The notes: generated from the letters alone by a model not told the origin. DNA of 18,483 nt from Eisenbergiella sp900555195 (GCA_902492555.1 CABUMH010000077.1:1-18483), one strand, 5' to 3'; positions 1 to 6,225 are shown, counted from the first letter of the stretch. Numbers and translations are program-made.

Positions 1-215
1 CGCAGAATGCCCGCTTCGATTTTGGAACGGTCATAGGTCTCCCTGTTATTGTCCTTTTTGATCACGATTAACGGAATGGTTTCCACCTTCTCATAGGTGG
101 TGAAGCGCTTGCTGCATTCATCACAGACCCGGCGCCTGCGGATCGAGTTATTCTCATCCGCTGGTCTGGAATCAATCACGCGCGTATTTTCATGGCCGCA
201 AAATGGACATTTCAT
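1..215 (-). CDS. nrdR: NrdR transcriptional repressor, N-terminal part (runs off window)
   Basis: NrdR is a zinc-ribbon/ATP-cone repressor of ribonucleotide reductase genes. About 71 codons are visible, beginning MKCPFCGHENTRVIDSRP. The zinc ribbon is clear: CPFC near residues 3-6 and CDEC near residues 31-34, followed by KRFTTYEK and the first strand of the ATP-cone (IPLIVIKKDN). The ATG at 213-215 has a GGGAGG ribosome binding site a few bases upstream. A perfect consensus promoter lies about 40 nt upstream, so the gene probably has its own transcript rather than depending on the ylmC-like gene before it. The C-terminal half lies outside the window. Identification is by family sequence and is firm. 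Confidence 0.95.
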   Translation of the reverse strand, partial: MKCPFCGHENTRVIDSRPADENNSIRRRRVCDECSKRFTTYEKVETIPLIVIKKDNNRETYDRSKIEAGIL

Positions 216-257
216 AGCAATCCCTCCCTAAGGTCTGCATGCTGCTTTTTTGTTCCC

Positions 258-286
258 ATTATAACCATTCGTTATTTTTATGTCAA
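258..286 (-). promoter_or_regulatory. Consensus sigma-A promoter for nrdR
   Basis: On the minus strand TTGACA (281-286) and TATAAT (258-263) are separated by exactly 17 bp, a perfect match to the housekeeping consensus. The expected start of transcription is near 251, giving a leader of about 36 nt before the nrdR ATG at 215. The -35 lies only 5 nt beyond the outer edge of the long inverted repeat at 292-465. Confidence 0.85.
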
Positions 287-291
287 CCGGA

Positions 292-465
292 CTGCCGGGC
301 TGCTGACCCCTCCCGCGCCCTGCGTATCCGCCCCGCCTTCTGACTATGCAGAATGGGGATATGGCCTCCTGTTCTGTCGCCTGTACCGGAGGCCATATCC
401 CCATTCTGCGTGGCCAGAAGGCGGGGCGGATACGCAGGTCACAGGAGGGTTCAGCAGTCCGGCAG
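292..465. repeat. Long imperfect inverted repeat (78-nt arms, 18-nt loop)
   Basis: Arms 292-369 and 388-465 are reverse complements over 78 nt without gaps, with about 8 mismatches. The inner 51 nt differ at only 3 positions and the outer 27 at 5. The loop is 370-387. The right arm includes the last four sense codons and the TGA of the ylmC-like gene, so the left arm carries an inverted copy of that gene end. A transcript of either strand would fold into a very long hairpin. No U-tract follows on either strand, so it is not a standard intrinsic terminator, although it could still stop or protect the upstream mRNA. It lies just before the nrdR promoter. Confidence 0.9.
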
Positions 466-687
466 ATCCACAATGATGAGATCCGGGCCGATCTGTTTGA
501 TATCCTTAAAACAGATCACCCTATCTTCATCACAGTTAAAAAAGCGTTTCCACTTGGTTCCTCCGGGCACGATCACTTTACAGATGCAGCCTGTACAGAC
601 GTCAAATTCAAAATCTTCAATGCGCCCCAGTTTCCTGCAGTCCCGCAGATTAATGACTTCCTTGCATTTCAATTCAGAAAAGAGCAT
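451..687 (-). CDS. ylmC: YlmC/YmxH-family PRC-barrel protein, Cys-rich
   Basis: This is a 78-residue PRC-barrel-like protein of the YlmC/YmxH family, often encoded next to sigG in spore formers. Its exact biochemical role is unknown. The family pattern is visible in MLFSELKCKEVINL, then RKLGRIEDFEFD, VIVPGG, and RVICFKDIKQIGPDLIIVDL. The ATG at 685-687 is chosen because a GGAGG sits 6 nt upstream and the family normally begins with M-x-x-SEL. Longer readings from the ATG at 723 or the TTG at 750 lack a good ribosome binding site. Eight of 78 residues are Cys (8, 17, 31, 34, 36, 52, 59, 78), including C-x2-C-x-C at 31-36. The last four codons and the stop form the outer part of the long inverted repeat. 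It may be read through from the dehydrogenase 78 nt upstream. Confidence 0.82.
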   Translation of the reverse strand: MLFSELKCKEVINLRDCRKLGRIEDFEFDVCTGCICKVIVPGGTKWKRFFNCDEDRVICFKDIKQIGPDLIIVDLPDC

Positions 688-765
688 GAAATCCTCCGTC
701 CCGTCCGGCTTTATGCCGCGCATTTTCTTTCTATTTATATAGATATGCAAGAGACTTGTACTCTG

Positions 766-1746
766 TTACAGTTGTGTGGGGTAGTTCTTTCCTTCATAGA
801 AGGCGATCAGGCTTTCAAGCCCTGTCCGCACCATACTCTCCACCGCTTCCTGCGTATAGAAAGCCATATGCTGCGTCATGATGACATTTGGGAACTGGCG
901 CAGATATGCCATATCCCGGTTTTTCAGGATATCAGAGCGCCTGTCCTCATGGTAAATTCCTCCTTCATTTTCAAACACATCCAGGGCGAGAGCGCCGATT
1001 TTCTCATTTTCCACGTTCCGGATCAGGGCCTGAATTTCCATCAGCTCTCCTCTCGCACAGTTAACGAGCACGACCCCCTCCTTCATCCTGCTGATCGACT
1101 CTTCATTAATCATATGTCTCGTCTTTTCATTCAACGGTACATGAAGAGAGATCACATCGCATTCTCTGTAAAGCGTATCCCTCGGCACATACTCTGCAAT
1201 CCGCGCAGCCTCTTCATCCACATGACTGCTGGAGCACAGCAGGCGGCAGCCAAAACCCTTCAGGCTTTGAAGCACCCGTTTCCCGATTTTTCCCGTCCCC
1301 AGGATCCCAACCGTCAGGCTTCCAAGCTGCCTTCCCATCAGGCCTTCCAGGGAATAGTCATTCACCTGTCCTCTCCACAGGGCAGGTTTATACTTGCGGA
1401 TCGCCATTAAGATCAGCATCACTGTATAGTCCGCCACTCCGTCCGGCGCATAGCTGGCGTTTCCAAGCCGGAATCCCAGCTGTTTCGCATACGGTACATC
1501 GATGTGATCATATCCTACCGTTCGGGTGGAAATATATTTTATTCCCATAGAATGCAGACTGTCCAGCATATCCGCATCCAACCGGCTTCTCCCCAGAATG
1601 GTCACCCCATCGCAGCCCATCGCCATTCCAACGGTCTCTTCCGTCAGCGCCGACCCCGTCGTCTCCAGCCGGATCCCATAATGCTCCTCCGCCCACTCCA
1701 GAACAGGCATTTCATCCTTCCTCGTTTCATAAACTGCAATCTTCAT
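766..1746 (-). CDS. D-2-hydroxyacid dehydrogenase, D-lactate dehydrogenase/VanH-like
   Basis: This 326-residue cytosolic NAD-dependent enzyme probably interconverts pyruvate and D-lactate or a related 2-oxoacid pair. The Rossmann GxGxxG is at G150, G152, G155 (VGILGTGKIG). The catalytic triad of the family is present: Arg232 (NCARGE), Glu261 (LDVFENE) and His293 (TQHMAFYT). The stretch YISTRTVGYDHID, with NASYAPDGVADYT, closely resembles D-LDH and VanH proteins. Length is typical. The ATG at 1744-1746 follows AAGGAGAGG. An intrinsic terminator just upstream (1831-1861) separates it from sigG, but no clear promoter of its own is visible in 1747-1830. No vanA or vanX homologue is nearby, so a fermentative role is more likely than glycopeptide resistance. 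The exact substrate cannot be read from the sequence. It interrupts the usual sigG-ylmC adjacency. Confidence 0.9.
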   Translation of the reverse strand: MKIAVYETRKDEMPVLEWAEEHYGIRLETTGSALTEETVGMAMGCDGVTILGRSRLDADMLDSLHSMGIKYISTRTVGYDHIDVPYAKQLGFRLGNASYAPDGVADYTVMLILMAIRKYKPALWRGQVNDYSLEGLMGRQLGSLTVGILGTGKIGKRVLQSLKGFGCRLLCSSSHVDEEAARIAEYVPRDTLYRECDVISLHVPLNEKTRHMINEESISRMKEGVVLVNCARGELMEIQALIRNVENEKIGALALDVFENEGGIYHEDRRSDILKNRDMAYLRQFPNVIMTQHMAFYTQEAVESMVRTGLESLIAFYEGKNYPTQL

Positions 1747-1830
1747 TCGTTCCTCTCCTTTTCATTTTTCCTTTTTTGCTCGCCTTGATGCTTCCGGGGA
1801 ATCAGGCAGGCCACTTTGCCGCATCAAAGT

Positions 1831-1861
1831 CAAAAAGAAAGACAGGCAAGAATGCCTGTCT
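1831..1861 (-). terminator. Intrinsic terminator upstream of the dehydrogenase
   Basis: On the minus strand a 9-bp perfect stem (AGACAGGCA / TGCCTGTCT, loop TTCT, 1840-1861) is followed by a T-rich run TTTCTTTTTG (1831-1840). It would end transcripts coming from sigG or from within the 87-bp repeat array, and insulates the dehydrogenase. Together with the repeat array it accounts for most of the 517-nt gene-free stretch 1747-2263. I see no credible gene there. Confidence 0.85.
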
Positions 1862-1942
1862 GATCTGTCCCTTCTCTATTCCCTTTCCAACACCGCCTAC
1901 ATCCGGCCGCTTGCATAAACACTCTCTTCATCATACACCTCA

Positions 1943-2200
1943 TCCTCCGGACATGGTCCCTGCGGGGTGGATGGCCACTCCGCTCCGCTCCGGGCCGGTA
2001 TAATGTCTGACGACATTATACCATGTCCGTCCTCCGGACATGGTCCCTGCGGGGTGGATGGCCACTCCGCTCCGCTCCGGGCCGGTATAATGTCTGACGA
2101 CATTATACCATGTCCGTCCTCCGGACATGGCCCCTGCGGGGTGGATGGCCACTCCGCTCCGCTCCGGGCCGGTATAATGTCTGACGACATTATACCATGT
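1943..2200. repeat. Three tandem copies of an 87-bp palindrome-rich unit
   Basis: Units start at 1943, 2030 and 2117 (period exactly 87 bp). They are almost identical: one T-to-C change is seen in copy 3 near 2130, and copy 3 stops 3 bp short at 2200. Each unit contains an 11-bp-arm hairpin (GGTATAATGTC / GACATTATACC, e.g. 1997-2022) and a 9-bp GC-rich hairpin with one mismatch (e.g. 1962-1983). A third 9-bp hairpin (CCATGTCCG / CGGACATGG, e.g. 2021-2043) spans each unit junction. A unit thus has inverted ends, like a small REP- or MITE-type element amplified in tandem. The near identity suggests recent amplification or gene conversion. Because 87 is divisible by three and the unit lacks stops in some frames, repetitive open frames appear on both strands. 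I do not regard them as genes. Confidence 0.93.
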
Positions 2201-2217
2201 ATCCAAACAGCATACAA
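2189..2217 (-). promoter_or_regulatory. Possible promoter at the sigG-proximal repeat copy
   Basis: On the minus strand TTGTAT (2212-2217) and TATAAT (2189-2194) are 17 bp apart. The -10 has an upstream TGG, giving an extended -10 (TGGTATAAT). The same extended -10 recurs in the other two units, but only this copy has a passable -35, which lies in unique sequence outside the array. A transcript would start near 2182 and meet the terminator at 1831-1861, giving an RNA of roughly 350 nt. This is a sequence-only prediction. Confidence 0.35.
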
Positions 2218-2263
2218 TCTTTGACGGGCTGTTTATGGTTCTCTCTGGTTCTGCGTTCTGCGT

Positions 2264-3043
2264 TTAAGCTGTCAGGTAATTTTTCATTACCTTCAGCGCA
2301 TTCTTCTCCAGCCTGGAAACCTGTGCCTGAGAGATGCCTATCATTTCCGCCACCTCCATCTGCGTCTTCCCTTCAAAGAAGCGCAGGGAGATGATCTCAT
2401 ATTCTCTCTCGTTCAGGCGCTTCATCGCTTCGCTTAAAGAAAGGCGTTCCACCCAGTTTTCTTCCTTATTCTTCTTATCGCTGATCTGATCCATCACATA
2501 CAGCGTATCCCCGCCGTCCGTATAGACGGGTTCATAGAGGCTCATGGGATTCTGTATTGCATCCAGCGCATAGGCCACATCCTCTTTGGAGATTCCTATT
2601 TCTGTGGCAACTTCAGCAATGGTGGGTTCTTTCTGGTTCTTCTTCATCAGGTTTTCTTTCGCGTATATCGCCTTGTAAGCAGTATCCTTCAGGGAACGGC
2701 TCACCCGGATCGCGTTGTTGTCTCTGAGGAAGCGGCGTATCTCCCCGATAATCATAGGAACGGCATAGGTACTGAACTTCACATTCAGCGTGGAATCAAA
2801 ATTATCGATGGCTTTAATTAAGCCGATACAGCCAATCTGGAAGAGATCGTCCACATTCTCGTTGCTGTTGGAGAAGCGCTTAATCACGCTCAGCACAAGG
2901 CGGAGGTTTCCCTTGATATACTGTTGCCGCGCCTCCTCGTCTCCTTCTTTTATCCGTTCAAACAGCTTCTCCTTTTCCTCATTGGTAAGCACCGTCAGTT
3001 TTGAAGTATTTACCCCGCAGATTTCCACCTTATTCAGTGCCAT
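2264..3043 (-). CDS. sigG: RNA polymerase sporulation sigma factor SigG (late forespore)
   Basis: A 259-residue sigma-70 family protein that directs late forespore gene expression. The N-terminus MALNKVEICGVNTSKL is the hallmark SigG start. Region 2 follows, with NLRLVLSVIKRF, DDLFQIGCIGLIKAIDNFD and FSTYAVPMIIGEIRRFLRD, then region 3. Region 4 has the helix-turn-helix (KTQMEVAEMIGISQAQVSRLEK) and the protein ends in KNYLTA. I prefer the ATG at 3041-3043 over the ATG five codons upstream, because GGAGG lies 8 nt before it and the upstream ATG overlaps that ribosome binding site. It follows sigE, separated by a strong terminator and a possible forespore promoter, as in Bacillus where sigma-F activates it. 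The 87-bp repeat array begins about 65 nt after its stop. Confidence 0.96.
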   Translation of the reverse strand: MALNKVEICGVNTSKLTVLTNEEKEKLFERIKEGDEEARQQYIKGNLRLVLSVIKRFSNSNENVDDLFQIGCIGLIKAIDNFDSTLNVKFSTYAVPMIIGEIRRFLRDNNAIRVSRSLKDTAYKAIYAKENLMKKNQKEPTIAEVATEIGISKEDVAYALDAIQNPMSLYEPVYTDGGDTLYVMDQISDKKNKEENWVERLSLSEAMKRLNEREYEIISLRFFEGKTQMEVAEMIGISQAQVSRLEKNALKVMKNYLTA

Positions 3044-3078
3044 TGCCGAATCCTCCATCCTCGTTTTCTACTAATAGA

Positions 3079-3106
3079 GAATTCTCATAATTTCCCGCAA
3101 ATATAC
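3079..3106 (-). promoter_or_regulatory. Possible forespore (sigma-F/G-type) promoter of sigG
   Basis: Downstream of the sigE terminator the minus strand has GTATA (3102-3106), matching the -35 core shared by sigma-F and sigma-G promoters. About 15-18 nt later comes an AT-rich segment (GAGAATTCT, around 3078-3087) that only loosely fits a forespore -10. A 10-bp perfect palindrome GAGAATTCTC (3077-3086) lies at the -10. Position and the known sigma-F control of sigG support it, but the -10 match is weak. Confidence 0.35.
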
Positions 3107-3112
3107 CCTTGT

Positions 3113-3173
3113 TAAGAAAACAAAATCTGGAAACCGCAGGCCGGGGTGCACAGGCTGACGATTTCCAGATTTT
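3113..3173 (-). terminator. Intrinsic terminator between sigE and sigG
   Basis: On the minus strand AAAATCTGGAAA (3162-3173) pairs perfectly over 12 bp with TTTCCAGATTTT (3122-3133). There is further partial pairing in the GC-rich centre, and the run GTTTTCTTAA follows. It begins just after the sigE stop. It would limit read-through from spoIIGA-sigE into sigG, consistent with sigG needing forespore expression. Confidence 0.85.
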
Positions 3174-3174
3174 A

Positions 3175-3912
3175 TTAGTCTTTTACCATCTCCCGCTTGA
3201 GCCGTTTCATAATTTTTTTCTCAAGACGGGAAATATAGGATTGAGAGATGCCCAGCAGGGAAGCCACTTCTTTCTGGGTCATTTCCGTTCCGTCCGGGGA
3301 GTTGAGGCCAAATCTCAGGTTCACGATGGTTCTCTCCCGATCTGTCAGCTTCCCGATCGCTTTCATCAAAAGTCCTCTCTCCACCTCGTTCTCAATGTTC
3401 CGGGAGATCACATCTTCGTCCGTTCCCAGGATATCGGACAGCAGCAGTTCGTTGCCGTCCCAGTCCACGTTCAGAGGCTCGTCAATGGAAACCTCCAGGC
3501 GGGTTTTATTATTTCTTCTCAGATACATCAGAATCTCGTTTTCAATACAGCGGGAGGCATAAGTGGCAAGCTTGATGTTTTTATCCGGCTTAAACGTATT
3601 GATGGACTTAATCAGGCCGATGGTCCCTATGGAAATCAAGTCTTCCACTCCCACTCCGGTATTGTCGAATTTCTTCGCTATGTAAACCACCAGCCTCAGG
3701 TTATGTTCAATCAGAATGCTCTTGGCCTCTTCCTCATATTCCGTTCCCAGATCTCCGATGATTTCGCTCTCCTTATCCGCTTCCAGAGGAGGCGGCAGCA
3801 CCTCCGCGCCTCCGATGTAGTGAATATCACCCTGACCGGACAGCAGAAATCCTGGCTCCCTGCGTATCATTTTAAACTGCATCTTTCCCGGTATTGCCAC
3901 TTTTAATATCAT
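3175..3912 (-). CDS. sigE: Pro-sigma-E, mother-cell sporulation sigma factor precursor
   Basis: A 245-residue sigma-70 family protein, made as an inactive membrane-associated precursor and activated by SpoIIGA in the mother cell. Residues 1 to about 30 form the pro-sequence (MILKVAIPGKMQFKMIRREP and following), ending before HYIGGAEVLPPP, which aligns with the conserved YIGG-PPP start of mature sigma-E. Region 2 is strongly conserved (NLRLVVYIAKKF, EDLISIGTIGLIKSINTF, LATYASRCIENEILMYLRR), as is NVDWDGNELLLSDILGTD. The region 4 helix-turn-helix is KEVASLLGISQSYISRLEK. The ATG overlaps the spoIIGA stop (ATGA, 3909-3912) with GGAGG 6 nt upstream inside spoIIGA, so translation is probably coupled. 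The pro-sequence differs from the basic, amphipathic Bacillus one, as expected for this fast-evolving segment. Confidence 0.97.
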   Translation of the reverse strand: MILKVAIPGKMQFKMIRREPGFLLSGQGDIHYIGGAEVLPPPLEADKESEIIGDLGTEYEEEAKSILIEHNLRLVVYIAKKFDNTGVGVEDLISIGTIGLIKSINTFKPDKNIKLATYASRCIENEILMYLRRNNKTRLEVSIDEPLNVDWDGNELLLSDILGTDEDVISRNIENEVERGLLMKAIGKLTDRERTIVNLRFGLNSPDGTEMTQKEVASLLGISQSYISRLEKKIMKRLKREMVKD

Positions 3913-4736
3913 GTCTTTCCTCCCATTTTCAGTAATGCAGGATGCAGAATCATCTGGTAGCCGCCGCTCTTCGCGATCTTTCCGTCATAGAGTCCAAGAA
4001 GCGCTTTTTCGATAACCCAATCCTGTCCTTCCCATTTCACCTTTAGTTTTTCAATCTCAAACGCCTGCATCATCCCTTCCCCACCCAGCGTATGATAGAA
4101 AATCACCCGGAATTTCTCCGGTCTTTCCAATTCCACGCATCCTTCCAGGCAGGCCCTTTCCACAACGCTTACCGGCCTGTGGCTGATAGGGTCATACAGA
4201 CCGTTGCCGCTGTCGATCAAACCTTTCAGCTCAATCCTGGCCTCTCCATCGATAAGTTCCACGTCCACGAAGGCCGTTTCCTCCCGCTTCCTTTTCCAGC
4301 TCCACAGGGAAGCGGCGAACGCAGCCATCAGCAGGGCACAAGCAGCAGAAGGCAGGGTATATGCCTTTTTCGCTGCGGCCTCGCCTCTCAGGAAAGGAAA
4401 ATTCCCGCAGACATACCACAGTCCTCCGAGGAAGAATACTGCCCCATGATAAATCACAGAAACCCGCAGGAAAAGGCGGGGTGTATGTATCCGGAACGCA
4501 GCGCACAGCATGACCAGCGCGCAGGCAGCAAACAATATGTTTTTTATTCCTCCGCCGATCCCGGGCGTCAGGTAAACCACGCAGAAAAACAGGGCTTCCG
4601 CCACGGAGCATATGGCCAGTCTCGGTAGCGCAGCCGATATGCGCCTGTTAAGAAAGGTTCCCGTCAGAAGCAAAAGCACCATGGTCTGTGCCGCCTGAAG
4701 CCAAAATAAGCGATCCACATAGACAACGTACCGCAC
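3909..4736 (-). CDS. spoIIGA: SpoIIGA, membrane aspartic protease that processes pro-sigma-E
   Basis: A 275-residue protein that cleaves the pro-sequence of sigma-E in response to the forespore signal (SpoIIR in Bacillus). Residues 1-146 are hydrophobic, with about five membrane segments (near 10-30, 38-57, 65-82, 88-110, 128-146). A soluble C-terminal protease domain follows. The catalytic Asp is in LKGLIDSGNGLYDP (Asp175 of DSGN), the family active-site motif. Translation starts at GTG 4734-4736, preceded by GGAGGTGA with about 4 nt spacing. The beginning RYVVYVDRLFWLQ matches the VYVD-F start of the family. It is the first gene of a spoIIGA-sigE operon with a Spo0A-type promoter, and overlaps sigE by 4 nt. 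Confidence 0.95.
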   Translation of the reverse strand: MRYVVYVDRLFWLQAAQTMVLLLLTGTFLNRRISAALPRLAICSVAEALFFCVVYLTPGIGGGIKNILFAACALVMLCAAFRIHTPRLFLRVSVIYHGAVFFLGGLWYVCGNFPFLRGEAAAKKAYTLPSAACALLMAAFAASLWSWKRKREETAFVDVELIDGEARIELKGLIDSGNGLYDPISHRPVSVVERACLEGCVELERPEKFRVIFYHTLGGEGMMQAFEIEKLKVKWEGQDWVIEKALLGLYDGKIAKSGGYQMILHPALLKMGGKT

Positions 4737-4762
4737 TTCTCACCTCCCGCAGGTCTGGAAAC

Positions 4763-4838
4763 ATTATAACGGCCTTTCCCCGCAGTTTTTGTCTAAAGGC
4801 CGCAGATTACAGCCTGTATCCATCTGTTTTTTTCGACA
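4763..4838 (-). promoter_or_regulatory. spoIIG-type promoter with Spo0A box
   Basis: On the minus strand TATAAT (4763-4768) is preceded, 22 bp upstream, by TTAGAC (4791-4796). That is the abnormally long spacing known for the Bacillus spoIIG promoter, which uses sigma-A plus phosphorylated Spo0A. An exact Spo0A box TGTCGAA lies at 4832-4838, about 79 bp upstream of the inferred start near 4756. On the plus strand TGTCTAA (4790-4796, 6 of 7 matches to the box) overlaps the -35. An 8-bp inverted repeat (CGGCCTTT / AAAGGCCG, 4770-4802) brackets the spacer. The site assignment is inferred from motif positions. Confidence 0.75.
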
Positions 4839-4911
4839 TTTTTTTGATGGAAAAGTGAGCGAGCGCACATCAACGCCTCTTTTATCTGATAGAAATGGGA
4901 ATTTCCTATCA

Positions 4912-4952
4912 AACAAAAAACAGCGGAATGGCTTCTTCAACCATTCCGCTGT
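4912..4952 (-). terminator. Intrinsic terminator after ftsZ
   Basis: On the minus strand a 12-bp perfect stem (ACAGCGGAATGG / CCATTCCGCTGT, 4920-4952, 9-nt loop) is followed directly by TTTTTTGTTT. It lies 17 nt after the ftsZ stop and separates the division genes from the spoIIGA-sigE operon. Confidence 0.93.
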
Positions 4953-4969
4953 CTGTCTTTGTATGTATT

Positions 4970-6181
4970 CTATTTCTTCTGTCCGTTTCCTCTCTGCAGG
5001 AAATCAGGAATATTCAAGGATTTCTCCTTTACATTGCTTCTTAAGTTGCCCGGTTTCTGAATGCCGGTAAATGCTGGCTGAGAAGGAGCCGGCTTTGCCG
5101 GAGCGGGCTGAAGATTCTGCGCGGGATTATTAAAGGGCCTGGAAGCCATCCCCGGCTGAACCTGCTTAACTGAATTAACCGGAGGCTTTACGCTGAAGGA
5201 GGATCCAAACTTATTCTGCGCAGCCTGAGGCTTGTCCTCAATACCGGTAGCGATCACTGTAATCTGACAGGTATCCGGCGCGGAATCATCATACATCGCA
5301 CCGAAGATGATATTCACATCATCACCGGTCAGCTGCTGTACATAGCTTGCAGCATCATCCGCATCATACATGGAGATATCACCGCTTACATTGATAATCA
5401 CATCCGTCGCACCCGAAATCGTCGTCTCAAGCAGCGGGCTTTCCACGGCCATCTTAACCGCGTCAAGCGCCTTGTCGTCGCCCTTGCCGGAACCGATACC
5501 GATATGTGCGATCCCTTTTTCCTTCATGACCGTCTGCACGTCTGCAAAGTCCAGATTGATGACAGCGGGAACATTGATCAGATCCGTAATGCCCTGCACC
5601 GCCTGCTGAAGGACTTCATCCGCCTTCTTCAGCGCTTCCGGCATCGTCGTTCTGCGGTCAACGATCTCAAGGAGCTTATCATTCGGAATGACGATAAGCG
5701 TATCAACGCTGTCCTTCAGCCTCTCGATTCCGCTCAACGCATTGGTCATGCGCGTTCTGGCTTCAAACCGGAACGGCTTGGTCACAACACCAACAGTAAG
5801 GATTCCCAATCCCTTGGCAATCCCAGCAATAACGGGCGCAGCGCCAGTTCCCGTGCCGCCGCCCATACCGCATGTTACAAATACCATATCCGCCCCTGTG
5901 AGCGCATTCGTAATTTCGTCAGAACTTTCTTCTGCGGCCTTCTGGCCGATTTCAGGCTTAGCCCCCGCTCCCAGTCCCTTCGTCAGCTTCTCCCCAATCT
6001 GAAGCAGCTTGGGCGCCTTACACAGCTGCAAGGCCTGCTTGTCCGTATTCACTCCGATGAATTCCACGCCATCGATCTTCTCATCAATCATTCTATTAAC
6101 AGCATTATTGCCCGCGCCGCCAACACCAATCACGATGATCTTGGCAGAAGACTCAGCGTCATTTGACTTAATCTCTAACAA
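4970..6181 (-). CDS. ftsZ: Cell division GTPase FtsZ
   Basis: A 403-residue tubulin homologue that polymerises into the Z-ring at midcell. Visible features are the N-terminal nucleotide-binding segment IIVIGVGGAGNNAVNRM (15-31), the tubulin signature GGGTGTG (107-113) and the T7 loop NLDFAD (209-214), which completes the GTPase site in polymers. A Pro/Gln-rich linker spans about 320-385. The C-terminal peptide LNIPDFLQR (389-397) corresponds to the conserved DIPxFLR tail that binds FtsA, SepF or ZapA-type partners. The start is TTG (6179-6181) with AAGGAGG 8 nt upstream, giving the usual MLEIK start. It has its own promoter and a strong terminator. No ftsA lies next to it, so the membrane tether must be encoded elsewhere. 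Confidence 0.98.
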   Translation of the reverse strand: MLEIKSNDAESSAKIIVIGVGGAGNNAVNRMIDEKIDGVEFIGVNTDKQALQLCKAPKLLQIGEKLTKGLGAGAKPEIGQKAAEESSDEITNALTGADMVFVTCGMGGGTGTGAAPVIAGIAKGLGILTVGVVTKPFRFEARTRMTNALSGIERLKDSVDTLIVIPNDKLLEIVDRRTTMPEALKKADEVLQQAVQGITDLINVPAVINLDFADVQTVMKEKGIAHIGIGSGKGDDKALDAVKMAVESPLLETTISGATDVIINVSGDISMYDADDAASYVQQLTGDDVNIIFGAMYDDSAPDTCQITVIATGIEDKPQAAQNKFGSSFSVKPPVNSVKQVQPGMASRPFNNPAQNLQPAPAKPAPSQPAFTGIQKPGNLRSNVKEKSLNIPDFLQRGNGQKK

Positions 6182-6225
6182 AGGTACTTCCTCCTTCAGA
6201 TATCTGAATAAACTTCACAGTACTT

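Noticed and set aside
346..1410. Long plus-strand open frame opposite the dehydrogenase
   Set aside because: It is antisense to a gene with full catalytic motifs. The same holds for the long plus-strand frames opposite the two PBPs (12684-13835 and 15142-16221).
766..1746. Dehydrogenase as part of a vancomycin resistance cluster
   Set aside because: No D-Ala-D-Lac ligase, VanX-type dipeptidase or VanRS pair is present in the window. Family resemblance alone does not support resistance.
1831..1935. Short minus-strand frame starting ATGATGAAG after a GAGGTGT
   Set aside because: It runs through the terminator stem and ends in its T-run, and resembles no known small protein.
1943..2200. CRISPR array
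   Set aside because: Units are contiguous and almost identical over their whole 87 bp, so there are no variable spacers, and no cas genes are present.
1897..2217. Repetitive open frame of 106 codons (minus strand), with similar frames on the plus strand, across the 87-bp repeats
   Set aside because: The period is a multiple of three, so a stop-free unit gives long frames automatically. Frames are open on both strands, no convincing ribosome binding site is seen, and the content is dominated by palindromes.
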